Shown in pieces: positions 1 through 8,663 of a stretch of DNA of 64,000 nucleotides. Position 1 is the first letter of the stretch. Each line of letters starts with the position of its first letter. The DNA is from Thalassobium sp. (GTDB lineage: Bacteria; Pseudomonadota; Gammaproteobacteria; Pseudomonadales; Oceanobacteraceae): positions 1-64,000 of the forward strand of contig NVUW01000002.1 of assembly GCA_002733205.1 (NCBI GenBank), written 5' to 3'. Made by a program: the position numbers and the translations under genes. The notes beneath the pieces are model-generated. The model worked only from the letters and a program-made list of their open reading frames with translations, made no database searches and had not been told where the DNA came from.

Positions 1-379
<379 letters not shown>

Positions 380-533
380 AAAAAGTTTCGATTGGAGGAA
401 TATCCAATCTAAATCTTGCTCAAGAATAAAACTGTCTTTGCTTCATAAATGAATTATCGACGAGTTCTTACTTGATAATGCTTTGTCTCCAGAGCGTCTC
501 AGTAAGCACCCACACGTAATTGTCTAAATACTT

Positions 534-545
534 TGTTAAAGAACG
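534..545 (-). promoter_or_regulatory. rrn leader boxA antitermination element
   Basis: The minus strand reads CGTTCTTTAACA, one change from the gammaproteobacterial boxA consensus (C/T)GCTCTTTAACA. It lies about 155 nt upstream of the mature 16S 5' end and downstream of all three promoters, the expected place for the NusB/NusE loading site in a ribosomal RNA leader. Confidence 0.75.
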
Positions 546-575
546 TCGCTTCGTTTCTCTCGAAGCGGGCTGCGC

Positions 576-603
576 ATTTTAAAGATTTACTTTTCAATGT
601 CAA
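576..603 (-). promoter_or_regulatory. rrn promoter P3 (proximal)
   Basis: On the minus strand: -35 TTGACA at 598-603, a 16-bp spacer, and -10 TAAAAT at 576-581. A GC-rich discriminator (GCGCAGCCCGC) follows. The plus strand upstream of the -35 is T-rich, consistent with an UP element. It is the closest of three tandem promoters to the 16S gene and the weakest at the -10. Confidence 0.65.
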
Positions 604-660
604 CCACTTTTTTCGTCTTTCTGATCGTCAGGCTGAGCCTTGTCGTTCAGAGCGGGGCGC

Positions 661-688
661 ATTATAAAGCTGCTTAGCTTTCTGTCAA
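661..688 (-). promoter_or_regulatory. rrn promoter P2
   Basis: On the minus strand: consensus -35 TTGACA at 683-688, a 16-bp spacer, and consensus -10 TATAAT at 661-666. The discriminator GCGCCCCGC is the GC-rich type linked to stringent (ppGpp) and growth-rate control. Upstream, at about 689-722, runs of A on the minus strand recur roughly every helical turn, as in an UP element. Confidence 0.8.
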
Positions 689-749
689 CCCCTTGTTTTT
701 CCTTTGTTTTTCCGTTTCTTTCGAAACCGTCTCAACTCAGGAGCGGCGC

Positions 750-777
750 ATTATAGAGATACCAGATGCGCCGTCAA
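750..777 (-). promoter_or_regulatory. rrn promoter P1 (distal)
   Basis: On the minus strand: -35 TTGACG at 772-777, a 16-bp spacer, and -10 TATAAT at 750-755, with discriminator GCGCCGCTCC. It sits only 13 bp beyond the tyrS stop codon, so any UP element overlaps the 3' end of tyrS. Confidence 0.75.
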
Positions 778-790
778 CTCTTTATTTAAA

Positions 791-2137
791 CTATTTTGCA
801 ATCTCGAACAGGTGGTACTTTTTCTTGCCCAGTTTCACCAGGAAGAAACGACCATAAAGTGCTTTTTCAACGCTGAAGGCTTCTGCAGTTTTCATATTGT
901 CGTCCGCGCCTTTGGCCTCACCATTAATAACAATGGCATTGCGTCCCAGCGCGTCTTTCACTTCGCGCCCGGCTTTTACCATGCCACTGTCGGTAAACAG
1001 CGTTGTCATTGGGATATCAGCCAGACCGGACAACGGCAGATCGCTTGAAGGCAGCCCATCCAGTTTGATTTGTTCCAGCTCGGCTTCAGAAAGCTGAGCA
1101 ATATCACCGGAGAACAAAGCATCGGTAATACGACGCGCCGACTGCAGAGCGTCTTCGCCATGCACCAACCGGGTAACTTCTTCCGCCAGAATTGGCTGTG
1201 CTGTTTTACGCCCTTCGATCGTTGCGTCGTGCGCTTCAATTTCGGCGATACGCTCTATCGACATAAAGGTGAAGTAGCGCATGAATTTGTAGGCATCGGC
1301 GTCAGCGGTGTTCATCCAGAATTGATAAAAGCTGTACGGCGAGGTTTTCGCCGGGTCGAGCCATACCGCGCCAGACTCCGTTTTACCAAATTTGGTGCCA
1401 TCCGATTTGGTGACCAAAGGAACGGTGAGGCCGAATGTCTGCGCTCCGTTCTGACGACGCGCCAGATCAATACCACCAACGATGTTGCCCCACTGATCCG
1501 AACCACCGATCTGCAGCGTACAGCCATGACGACGGTTCAGTTCTGCAAAGTCCATCCCCTGCAGCAGCGCGTAAGAAAACTCGGTAAAGGAAATACCGGC
1601 ACCTTCACGGTTCAGACGCTGTTGTACGGATTCTTTGTTAATCATCGCATTCACAGAGAAGTGCTTGCCGACATCCCGCAGAAAATCGAGCACACTCATC
1701 TGTCCGGCCCAGTCGAGGTTGTTCACCACGGTGGCCGCGTTATCAATGCCTTCAAATTTAATGAACTGACTGACCTGTTGACGGATCTTATCGGCCCAGC
1801 CAGCAACGACATCGGCTGTGTTCAGCTGACGTTCGGCGGCTTTGAAGCTTGGGTCGCCAATCAGGCCTGTCGCGCCGCCAACCAGAGCGATGGGTTTGTG
1901 GCCAGCATTCTGGAAACGGGTTAATACCAATAAGGGGACGAGATGACCGAGGTGCAGACTGTCAGCTGTCGGATCAAAGCCGCAATACAGGGTGATGGAA
2001 CCAGATTCCAGATGTTTGGTCAGTTCCTCATCCGCCGTTGCCTGATTAATCAGACCGCGTGCTTTTAAATCGTCTAATAATGCAGCTGTCATGGGAGCAC
2101 TCTGAATTGTGTCGGTATTAGAAAGGTTGGTGAACAT
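791..2137 (-). CDS. tyrS: Tyrosyl-tRNA synthetase
   Basis: Charges tRNA-Tyr with tyrosine in the cytoplasm. A class I catalytic domain is clear: the ATP motif appears as HLGH (about residues 62-65) inside [14 protein letters not shown], and the KMSKS loop as KFGKT (about 248-252). The anticodon-binding region and a C-terminal S4-like RNA domain follow. Its length of 448 codons slightly exceeds the E. coli enzyme, to which it is close over its whole length. An internal ATG at 2092 (MTAALLDDL) aligns with the E. coli start and may be the real one; neither site has a strong ribosome binding site. I see no terminator between this gene and the rrn promoters. tyrS next to an rRNA operon is also the arrangement of a TyrRS gene in Pseudomonas aeruginosa. 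Confidence 0.97.
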   Translation of the reverse strand: MFTNLSNTDTIQSAPMTAALLDDLKARGLINQATADEELTKHLESGSITLYCGFDPTADSLHLGHLVPLLVLTRFQNAGHKPIALVGGATGLIGDPSFKAAERQLNTADVVAGWADKIRQQVSQFIKFEGIDNAATVVNNLDWAGQMSVLDFLRDVGKHFSVNAMINKESVQQRLNREGAGISFTEFSYALLQGMDFAELNRRHGCTLQIGGSDQWGNIVGGIDLARRQNGAQTFGLTVPLVTKSDGTKFGKTESGAVWLDPAKTSPYSFYQFWMNTADADAYKFMRYFTFMSIERIAEIEAHDATIEGRKTAQPILAEEVTRLVHGEDALQSARRITDALFSGDIAQLSEAELEQIKLDGLPSSDLPLSGLADIPMTTLFTDSGMVKAGREVKDALGRNAIVINGEAKGADDNMKTAEAFSVEKALYGRFFLVKLGKKKYHLFEIAK

Positions 2138-2241
2138 ACCTGATCAATGTGCAAAATCAAGTTCGCTGGGTAAAATGCCGGTGAATTGTTTACACTTATG
2201 AAGCATTCAATCATTTACAGAATAAGGACAACCAGACCACT

Positions 2242-3531
2242 ATGGCCTTGTCGGGACGCCTGCAGTATTTCCCTCTGACTCACTTGCTCGGTGTTCTGAC
2301 CGCTATGGTCGTGTTGCTGATGTTACTTTTCTGGCCTCATGCGCCGGAGAAAAACCTGCAACAAACCCGGTACATTATCGAGATGCCCGATAACACCCCC
2401 GAGCCCAGGAACGAAGTCACCGCACTAAACTGGGAGGAGGCAACGGTTCGCCCCGGCGACAACCTCTCTATTCTGTTCAGCCGTCACAATCTCAGCGCTG
2501 CAGATGTTATCGAAATTGCCGCCATTGCACCGAAAGATGCTATCCAGCTAAAGCCCGGACAAACACTGCACTGGGTGCGCTCGCAGGATAATCATGTGCA
2601 GCAATTCCAGATTGAACTGTCCCCCCTCGCCCGCCACACCTTTGAACGCAGTACCGATGGCAGCCTGAAATACGAACTGGCCGAGCGTAACGCCGACTAC
2701 CGGCCGCGCTTTGTCGGTACGACGATTGAAAACTCACTCTTTTTAGACGGCTCCCGCGCCGCTATTCCGGAGCAGATCCTGATTGAGCTGGCCGCGATAT
2801 TCGGCTGGGATATCGATTTCGCGCTGGATATCCGCCAGGGTGATCGCTTCAGTCTGATTTATGACGAAGTCTTTCTCGATGGTGAAAAAATCGGTAACGG
2901 CAACATTCTGATTGCACGCTTTATCAATCAGGGCCGCGAACTGACCGCGGTGCGCTATGAAGATAAAAACGGCGACGCCAACTACTACACGCCGGAAGGC
3001 CAGAGCATGCGCAAAGCTTTTTTGCGTAACCCGATTGATTTTGCCCGCATCAGTTCGCGCTTCAATCTGAACCGCAAGCATCCGGTACTGAATACACTGC
3101 GCGCGCATCGGGGCACCGATTATGCCGCACCGACCGGTACTCCGATTAAAGCGGCCGGCGATGGCAAAGTGGTCTTCGCCGGGCGCAAAGGCGGTTTCGG
3201 CAACTGTGTGATTATTCAGCACGGCTCACGCTACCAGACGCTGTACGCGCACATGAGTAAATTCAACCGCAGCGCCCGGGTAGGACGCAGCATTAAGCAG
3301 GGCCAGGTAATTGGCTATGTTGGCAGCACCGGCCTGGCCACCGGGCCACACCTGCATTATGAGTTCCGGGTTGATGGCGTTCATCGTGATTCTCTGCGGG
3401 TTAAATTGCCGAAAGCGGATTCTATTCCTTCACAGGAAAAAGCGACCTTCCGCCAGAAATCACAAAGCATGGTCAGCTGGCTGAACAGCTATAACGAAAA
3501 CGAAGATAACCGCGTTGGTGCATTCCAGTGA
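2242..3531 (+). CDS. mepM: M23 family murein endopeptidase (MepM/YebA type)
   Basis: Probable periplasmic zinc metallopeptidase that cuts peptide cross-links in peptidoglycan. An uncleaved membrane anchor (about residues 15-31) is followed by an OapA/LysM-like segment (about 65-115, VRPGDNLSILF) and a C-terminal M23 (LytM) domain. The zinc ligands are visible as HRGTD (about 289) and HLHYEF (about 370). The length of 429 aa is typical of MepM. It is transcribed divergently from tyrS, and its stop codon overlaps the GTG start of anmK, so a cutting enzyme and a wall-recycling kinase are translationally coupled. The same pair lies beside a TyrRS gene in Pseudomonas. Confidence 0.93.
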   Translation: MALSGRLQYFPLTHLLGVLTAMVVLLMLLFWPHAPEKNLQQTRYIIEMPDNTPEPRNEVTALNWEEATVRPGDNLSILFSRHNLSAADVIEIAAIAPKDAIQLKPGQTLHWVRSQDNHVQQFQIELSPLARHTFERSTDGSLKYELAERNADYRPRFVGTTIENSLFLDGSRAAIPEQILIELAAIFGWDIDFALDIRQGDRFSLIYDEVFLDGEKIGNGNILIARFINQGRELTAVRYEDKNGDANYYTPEGQSMRKAFLRNPIDFARISSRFNLNRKHPVLNTLRAHRGTDYAAPTGTPIKAAGDGKVVFAGRKGGFGNCVIIQHGSRYQTLYAHMSKFNRSARVGRSIKQGQVIGYVGSTGLATGPHLHYEFRVDGVHRDSLRVKLPKADSIPSQEKATFRQKSQSMVSWLNSYNENEDNRVGAFQ

Positions 3532-4613
3532 CGCTCTATATCGGCCTGATGTCGGGCACCAGTGCCGATGGCATGGACGCCGCGCTGGTCGATTTTTCTC
3601 AGGGCGCTCCGCGTTTGGTCGATGCTCTGTGCCTGCCTTACGATCCGCCATTCCGCCGGCAACTGCGTACGCTGGCGGTGGCTGAAAACGCAGACATCAA
3701 CACCATTGCTCTGCTTGAGCGCCGCATTGCCACCTTATCAACCGACGCCGTAGCGCAACTGCTGCAACGCAACAGCCTCAGCGCGGCGGATGTCCGTGCC
3801 GTTGGTTCTCATGGCCATACCCTGCGCCACCGCAGTCAGCCGGATGGCTTCAGCTGGCAGCTGGATGATCCGAGCTGGATCGCTGAGCATACCGGCATTT
3901 GCTGCATTGCCGACTTCCGCCGCCGTGATATCGCTGCCGGCGGTCAGGGTGCTCCGCTGGTGCCGGCATTTCATCAATATTGTTTTGGTCATAATGTGCA
4001 GGTGCTGAATATCGGAGGCATCGCCAATCTGACCGTTTTGCCGGAGGACAGCGACTCAGATTCCCTGCTCGGCTTTGATACCGGCCCGGGTAACGCCTTA
4101 ATGGATGAATGGTGCCAACAGCAATTTGGCTGCCCGCGCGATGATCGTGGACAGCTGGCTGCCAACGGCAAGGTGATCGACTATTTATTAGAGGACTGGC
4201 TGAGCCAGCCGTACTTTCAGCGGCCACCGCCGAAAAGCACCGGGCGCGAATTATTTCGCCTGGAGCATCTGGGTGACCTCAGCCACGAAGATCCGCAGAA
4301 TGTACTCACCACGCTGACCGAATTAACGGTGCAGAGCATCGGCATGGCGATTCAACAGCATGGGCATAAGCAGGGGGAGGTTCTGGTCTGCGGTGGCGGC
4401 GTGCATAACCATTACCTGATGCAACGCCTGCAACACATTCTGCCGCTGGCGCAGGTGCACAGCAGCGCACGACGTGGCATTGATCCTGATTGGATGGAAG
4501 CCATGGCGTTTGCCTGGCTGGCACAGCGCACACAGGAAGGCTTAAGTGGTAATGCGCCGGCAGTTACCGGCGCTAAAGGCGAGCGTATTCTGGGCGGAAT
4601 TTACCCTGCCTGA
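3528..4613 (+). CDS. anmK: Anhydro-N-acetylmuramic acid kinase
   Basis: Phosphorylates and hydrolyses 1,6-anhydro-MurNAc to MurNAc-6-phosphate, returning wall fragments to metabolism. The family signature GLMSGTSADGMDAAL is at residues 6-20. The phosphate-binding segment GFDTGPGNALMD is near 182, and a C-terminal VCGGGVHNHYLM motif also fits the family. The length of 361 aa is normal. The start is GTG at 3528, overlapping the mepM stop codon (GTGA). The gene converges on the FecR-like gene with only 18 bp between stop codons, and no terminator is visible. Confidence 0.97.
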   Translation: MTLYIGLMSGTSADGMDAALVDFSQGAPRLVDALCLPYDPPFRRQLRTLAVAENADINTIALLERRIATLSTDAVAQLLQRNSLSAADVRAVGSHGHTLRHRSQPDGFSWQLDDPSWIAEHTGICCIADFRRRDIAAGGQGAPLVPAFHQYCFGHNVQVLNIGGIANLTVLPEDSDSDSLLGFDTGPGNALMDEWCQQQFGCPRDDRGQLAANGKVIDYLLEDWLSQPYFQRPPPKSTGRELFRLEHLGDLSHEDPQNVLTTLTELTVQSIGMAIQQHGHKQGEVLVCGGGVHNHYLMQRLQHILPLAQVHSSARRGIDPDWMEAMAFAWLAQRTQEGLSGNAPAVTGAKGERILGGIYPA

Positions 4614-4631
4614 GCTTGCAGGCTGTAGTGA

Positions 4632-5246
4632 TCAGGGCAAACTGACACTGCGCACCGCACGCTGCACTTTCTCTTCCCCCCATTGCAGCGGTTGTCGTGG
4701 CGACTCGCCAGCCACTACAGATACACCAAAACCCGGCTCTTCAATAAACACAACCCCGGCGTCATTGCGGATTTCCAGCGCATGCTCACCTTCAAGCAGG
4801 ATGACATCCAAGACATCCGGCTGCAGATACCCACCCCAGAAATCCGTACCGCGGATACCGATAGTCGCCGCGGGCGTGGTGACGGTCAGCTGCGGATCGG
4901 CCTGACGGGTAATTAAGCCGGTAATAAAACGAAAAGCGCCTTCAATAAATTCCAGCCGGGCTGAATTGTTCTGACTGCCAGCGGCATATTGCCACTCACT
5001 GAACTGTAAGCTGGTATCTGCACCCAGAGTAATCACGCTGTCTTCGTTCATTTTCAGCACCAGACGGGCGCTGCTGCCGGTGGATACGGTATCGCCCTGC
5101 TCGACCGCATCGCCGCGTTTAAGCTGCAATTCATGACCGGCTCGATACCAGCTGACCGGACCAACACTGACGCTGATCACGCCGATGCTTTCTGCCCGGA
5201 CGGGCATGACAAAGAGAAATAACAAACAAAAAAGAAGGGATTTCAT
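4632..5246 (-). CDS. FecR-domain secreted protein
   Basis: Likely periplasmic protein of unknown function. An 18-residue signal peptide ends VRA. The body has the FecR fold pattern: a GPV...W start, RGDAVEQGDTVSTGSSARLVL, and ATIGIRGTDFWGGY (about residues 125-140). There is no sigma-factor partner next to it and no membrane-spanning segment, so it is not a classic FecR regulator. It resembles the stand-alone FecR-domain proteins common in gammaproteobacteria. It has a good ribosome binding site (AGGAG). It is the last gene of the minus-strand cluster that starts at argC, 94 bp after the DsrE-like gene, and may have its own promoter. Confidence 0.8.
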   Translation of the reverse strand: MKSLLFCLLFLFVMPVRAESIGVISVSVGPVSWYRAGHELQLKRGDAVEQGDTVSTGSSARLVLKMNEDSVITLGADTSLQFSEWQYAAGSQNNSARLEFIEGAFRFITGLITRQADPQLTVTTPAATIGIRGTDFWGGYLQPDVLDVILLEGEHALEIRNDAGVVFIEEPGFGVSVVAGESPRQPLQWGEEKVQRAVRSVSLP

Positions 5247-5340
5247 ATCCGGCTCCTGAACGCGGCTGCGGCAACTCCATTAGCCACAACATAGCATTAA
5301 GGAACAGACAGCGCATACCGAGCGGTATACGCGGGAAAGG

Positions 5341-5874
5341 TCAGAAGCTGGCGTAACCTTCAAGCTGCATGCGCGTTACTTCTTCGGCGCCGTTGGTCAC
5401 CGGATCAAGAAACGCCGGCAGGTCTGCAGTTTCGACTTTGTTACGCGCCATCCAGTGCTGACACACCTTCAGTTCGACCACATTAAAGGCATCAAGACGA
5501 GCGGCGAGATCCACCAGCGCTTTGTTGCCACGGTAGCTGCTGCGCACGAAGATAGCGATTTCATCGCCACTCAGTACCAGCCTGACCGGCTCGTTATTGC
5601 GGTAATCGACACTGCGGGAGAGTTCTTCAGCGCGGGTCAGTAAAGCCTGCAGCTCTTCTGCGGTATGCAACCGCACCACGGCCTGAATTTTACTGCCGGG
5701 CTGCAATCCCTGAACGCCAGAAGGAGCAATACCTTCCTCAGGTAAAACCACGGCATCGGCGGCAGGGGAAACGGCATTGGCTGGTTCGTCGTCCACCAGC
5801 GGCACTAACTCTGCCCAGGCCTGTTGTGCCAGCAGCAGAGAAGCGATCAAAACGATGCGGGAAAGCGCGGACAT
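5341..5874 (-). CDS. Secreted DsrE-like family protein
   Basis: A 21-residue signal peptide (ending AWA) is followed by a low-complexity linker rich in Ala, Val and Pro. The globular part has the DsrE-like pattern seen in COG1416-type proteins: RLVLSGDEIAIFVRSSYRG and VELKVCQHWM (about residues 97-143), with a single conserved cysteine. The function is not known. Periplasmic DsrE-like proteins are sometimes linked to sulfur or thiol chemistry, but nothing here proves that. It lies 14 bp downstream of erpA and is probably co-transcribed; AAGGA is placed well before the ATG. Confidence 0.65.
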   Translation of the reverse strand: MSALSRIVLIASLLLAQQAWAELVPLVDDEPANAVSPAADAVVLPEEGIAPSGVQGLQPGSKIQAVVRLHTAEELQALLTRAEELSRSVDYRNNEPVRLVLSGDEIAIFVRSSYRGNKALVDLAARLDAFNVVELKVCQHWMARNKVETADLPAFLDPVTNGAEEVTRMQLEGYASF

Positions 5875-5888
5875 GAAGCGATCCTTAC

Positions 5889-6236
5889 TCAGATGGAGAA
5901 CGACGATCCACAGCCGCAGGTCGATGAAGCACCGGGGTTATTAACCATAAAGCGTGAGCCTTCCAGCCCTTCTTTATAATCCAGCACCGAGCCAACCAGG
6001 TAGCCATAGCTGAGAGGGTCGACCAATACGCGGACACCGTCCAGACTGATGAGTGTGTCGTCTTCGGCACGCTCATCGTCGAAGGTGAAACCGTATTGGA
6101 AACCGGAGCAGCCACCACCGGTGACGAACACTCTTAAACAGAGCTCGTCATCCGCTTCTTCCTGCAGCAGCTCACGGATTTTCTCCTGAGCTTCCTGACT
6201 GAGTTCGATCGGACTGGCCTGCTGTACTGCACTCAT
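5889..6236 (-). CDS. erpA: Iron-sulfur cluster insertion protein ErpA
   Basis: A-type carrier that passes Fe-S clusters to apoproteins such as the isoprenoid enzyme IspG. The three cluster-binding cysteines are present: C43 in [12 protein letters not shown], and C107 and C109 in the C-terminal [10 protein letters not shown]. The 115-aa length and the acidic [13 protein letters not shown] stretch match ErpA rather than IscA. It sits between a bactofilin gene and the DsrE-like gene on the same strand, an order shared with Pseudomonas. Confidence 0.96.
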   Translation of the reverse strand: MSAVQQASPIELSQEAQEKIRELLQEEADDELCLRVFVTGGGCSGFQYGFTFDDERAEDDTLISLDGVRVLVDPLSYGYLVGSVLDYKEGLEGSRFMVNNPGASSTCGCGSSFSI

Positions 6237-6287
6237 AATGATTCCGGCTTGCTGAATATCGGCAAATTATCTGTTTTTCCGACTAAT

Positions 6288-6713
6288 TTAGTCAACTTTA
6301 ACATCCGGTGTCACAACAACGGGCGCAGGCTCTGGTTTCTTACGTCCATCACCTTTGGCCTGATGGTGCAGTTTGCCGTTCACTTCGGCACCCATCACCA
6401 TTTCCATCATCTGGTAATACACATCACCGGTTACCTGAGCTTTCTTCGCCAGCTCAATGTATTCGCTGGCATGCACGTCGCCAATGACTTTGCCGTTGAT
6501 GATAATATTGGGCGCACTGATCTGCCCTTCAACCCGACCTTTATCACTGACACGAACCACCGCACCACTGCCAGCTTCAGCCACCAGATTACCTTTGATC
6601 ACACCATCAATGTGCAGCCCGCCGGTGAACTTAACATCGCCAGTGATTTCGGTTTTAACGGAAATCAGGGTGTCGTAATGGGTATTGCTGCCCTTGTCTT
6701 TACTGCTGAACAT
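6288..6713 (-). CDS. Bactofilin (polymer-forming cytoskeletal protein)
   Basis: Small protein of the bactofilin (DUF583) family, which forms filaments of right-handed beta-helices, often at the membrane and involved in shape or wall patterning. The core (about residues 20-110) has the repeating Gly, Val and Ile pattern, for example GGLHIDGVIKGNLVAE and IIINGKVIGDVHASEYIEL, flanked by short disordered ends; the C-terminal tail is rich in Pro, Val and Lys. It has a strong ribosome binding site (AAGGAGAGG). It lies 11 bp after the coiled-coil membrane protein gene. Bactofilins often sit next to M23 peptidases; here mepM is about 3 kb away. Confidence 0.92.
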   Translation of the reverse strand: MFSSKDKGSNTHYDTLISVKTEITGDVKFTGGLHIDGVIKGNLVAEAGSGAVVRVSDKGRVEGQISAPNIIINGKVIGDVHASEYIELAKKAQVTGDVYYQMMEMVMGAEVNGKLHHQAKGDGRKKPEPAPVVVTPDVKVD

Positions 6714-6724
6714 TAAGCCTCTCC

Positions 6725-7456
6725 TTATTGGGGCCAGTCGATGGTTTGCTCGACACGTTGTGCTTTACCGCCGGTGGATTGCAGAACAACCTGCACCTGC
6801 TGCGGCACGAAACCAGCCGGCAATGTGATATCGCCAGCCACTTCCTGAAAATAGCGGAACCTGAACTTTACGCCCAGATCGGTCACATTACTGTCGAAAT
6901 CACGTAACGGCAGAATGACCTTTTCCGTACCTTTCATCCCGACAAAATTCACTGCCGCCAGCCCGGTAATATACGAACTGTTATCCGCGACTTGCGTCAT
7001 CATGATGGAATAACGGAATTTTCCGGCGCTGTCCTGAGGCTGGATTTCAACCTTACTGATGCGCAAGCCTTTATCATTGGCGCTCGGGGCCATAATGCCT
7101 TTATAAAACGCCACTTCTTCTTCGAGGGTGGATATCTGTGCTTTCAGTTCTTTAACGGTCTGGCGGATACCTTCGGTGGCCTTGCGATCAACCTGACCAC
7201 CTTTCTCCAGAACCCCAACACGTTGAGTCAGGTTAGTAATGGTACGCTCGGCATCCTGCAGGGCCGATTGCAGCGTATCGCGGGCGGTGGTCAGCTGCTG
7301 GATACGATTCATGCTGTCGTACACACCGCCGAAGTAACCACCCATTCCCACGGCCGCAATAAACAGTACCGTATACAGGAAACGGCGAAAGCGCTCCCAT
7401 GGCCGGTACTGACGAATAATCAGCTGATCCTGTTGGCTACCTTTTACTACCGCCAT
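6725..7456 (-). CDS. Membrane-anchored coiled-coil protein (DUF6776-like)
   Basis: One N-terminal membrane segment (about residues 25-47), then a long coiled coil (about 50-120, with LTTARDTLQSAL and VKELKAQISTLEEEV), then a periplasmic beta-rich domain (about 130-243). The arrangement matches the DUF6776 family that accompanies bactofilin and erpA in Pseudomonas-type genomes. No function is established. Co-occurrence with a bactofilin suggests a membrane anchor or partner for the filament, which is inference. AAGGA lies before the ATG. Confidence 0.78.
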   Translation of the reverse strand: MAVVKGSQQDQLIIRQYRPWERFRRFLYTVLFIAAVGMGGYFGGVYDSMNRIQQLTTARDTLQSALQDAERTITNLTQRVGVLEKGGQVDRKATEGIRQTVKELKAQISTLEEEVAFYKGIMAPSANDKGLRISKVEIQPQDSAGKFRYSIMMTQVADNSSYITGLAAVNFVGMKGTEKVILPLRDFDSNVTDLGVKFRFRYFQEVAGDITLPAGFVPQQVQVVLQSTGGKAQRVEQTIDWPQ

Positions 7457-7492
7457 GCGTGTGTCCTTATTGATCCATGTGTTTAAAACGTA

Positions 7493-8524
7493 TCAGGGCA
7501 ACAGGGCAACCTGTTTCAGGCCGGCATCTTCCGCCAGGCCAAACATAATGTTCATGTTCTGTACCGCCTGACCAGACGCACCTTTAACCAGATTATCAAT
7601 AACTGATAACACAATCACCTGACCGGTATGGGTGTGATGGTGAACGGCGATACGGCAAACGTTGCTGCCTTTTACGCTGCGCGTTGCCGGGTGGCTGCCA
7701 GCAGGCATAACATCAACGAACGGTTCGTTGGCGTAACGTGCTTCGTACAACGCTTGCAGATCTTCTGCCAGCCCCGGAGCCTGAGCATAGAGTGTAGAAT
7801 GAATTCCGCGGATCATCGGCGTCAGATGCGGAACAAAGGTAAGGTTGACCGCCTTACCCGCGGCGCGTTCCATTCCCTGACGAATTTCCGGCAGGTGACG
7901 ATGCCCTTTTACCGCATAGGCCATCATCGATTCACTGGCTTCGCACAACAGCGAGCCTACGCTCGCACCACGGCCAGCGCCGCTGACGCCGGATTTACAG
8001 TCGGCAATCAGCATCTGTTCCGGCAGCAGATTATTTTCCAGCAAAGGCAGAAAACCCAGCTGTACCGAGGTTGGGTAACAGCCCGGTACGGCAATCAGGC
8101 GGGCTTCCTGAATCTGCGCACGGTTCACTTCCGGCAGGCCGTAAACAGCCTGAGGCAGCAGGCCCGGCGCACCATGAGGCTGGCCATACCATTTTTCCCA
8201 CTCAACCGCGTCCTGCAGACGGAAGTCGGCTGACAGGTCAATCACGCGCGCGCCGGTATTCAGAATATCTTCTGCCAGCGAGTGCGCAACGCCGTGCGGC
8301 GTGGCAAAAAACACCACATCGCACTCACCCAGCGTCTGTACATCGGGTACGCTGAAGCGCAGATCGGTATGGCCACGCAGATTGGGGAACATATCCGCCA
8401 CCGGCAGGCCATCTTCACTGCGCGAGGTGATCACCTTCAGCTCAACGTCCGGATGGTTTACCAGAATTCTGAGCAGCTCTACACCGGTGTATCCGGTGCC
8501 ACCTACGATACCGACTTTAATCAC
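7493..8524 (-). CDS. argC: N-acetyl-gamma-glutamyl-phosphate reductase
   Basis: Third step of arginine synthesis: NADPH-dependent reduction of N-acetylglutamyl-phosphate. The NADP-binding loop [13 protein letters not shown] is at residues 5-17 and the catalytic cysteine lies in VPGCYPTS (about C149). GVSGAGRGA and the C-terminal [12 protein letters not shown] are typical of ArgC. The 343-aa length is normal. The start is GTG, preceded by GAGG at a good distance. It is the first gene of the minus-strand cluster and divergent from clcA. Confidence 0.97.
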   Translation of the reverse strand: MIKVGIVGGTGYTGVELLRILVNHPDVELKVITSRSEDGLPVADMFPNLRGHTDLRFSVPDVQTLGECDVVFFATPHGVAHSLAEDILNTGARVIDLSADFRLQDAVEWEKWYGQPHGAPGLLPQAVYGLPEVNRAQIQEARLIAVPGCYPTSVQLGFLPLLENNLLPEQMLIADCKSGVSGAGRGASVGSLLCEASESMMAYAVKGHRHLPEIRQGMERAAGKAVNLTFVPHLTPMIRGIHSTLYAQAPGLAEDLQALYEARYANEPFVDVMPAGSHPATRSVKGSNVCRIAVHHHTHTGQVIVLSVIDNLVKGASGQAVQNMNIMFGLAEDAGLKQVALLP

Positions 8525-8663
8525 GCCAAACCTCGTATGTCAGAAGACCGCCCCGCAAAAACGGGGAGCGGTTAAATACAGAAAGGCAGGTATAATACTG
8601 ATTCTTGTCCCCCGTTGACACCACGCCGGTAAGCCCATTACCGGATAAGGATGCCGGTTTACC

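Noticed and set aside
704..1048. A 114-codon plus-strand frame from the rrn leader into tyrS
   Set aside because: It crosses the minus-strand rrn promoter and the tyrS 3' end, with no ribosome binding site or domain.
1070..1924. A 284-codon plus-strand frame inside tyrS
   Set aside because: Antisense to tyrS, which has every catalytic motif. The predicted protein has no domain and no ribosome binding site.
8551..8620. Promoter pieces between argC and clcA (TATAAT at 8591, TTGACA at 8615)
   Set aside because: The two elements are in the wrong order for a single promoter, and neither has a matching partner at 16-18 bp.
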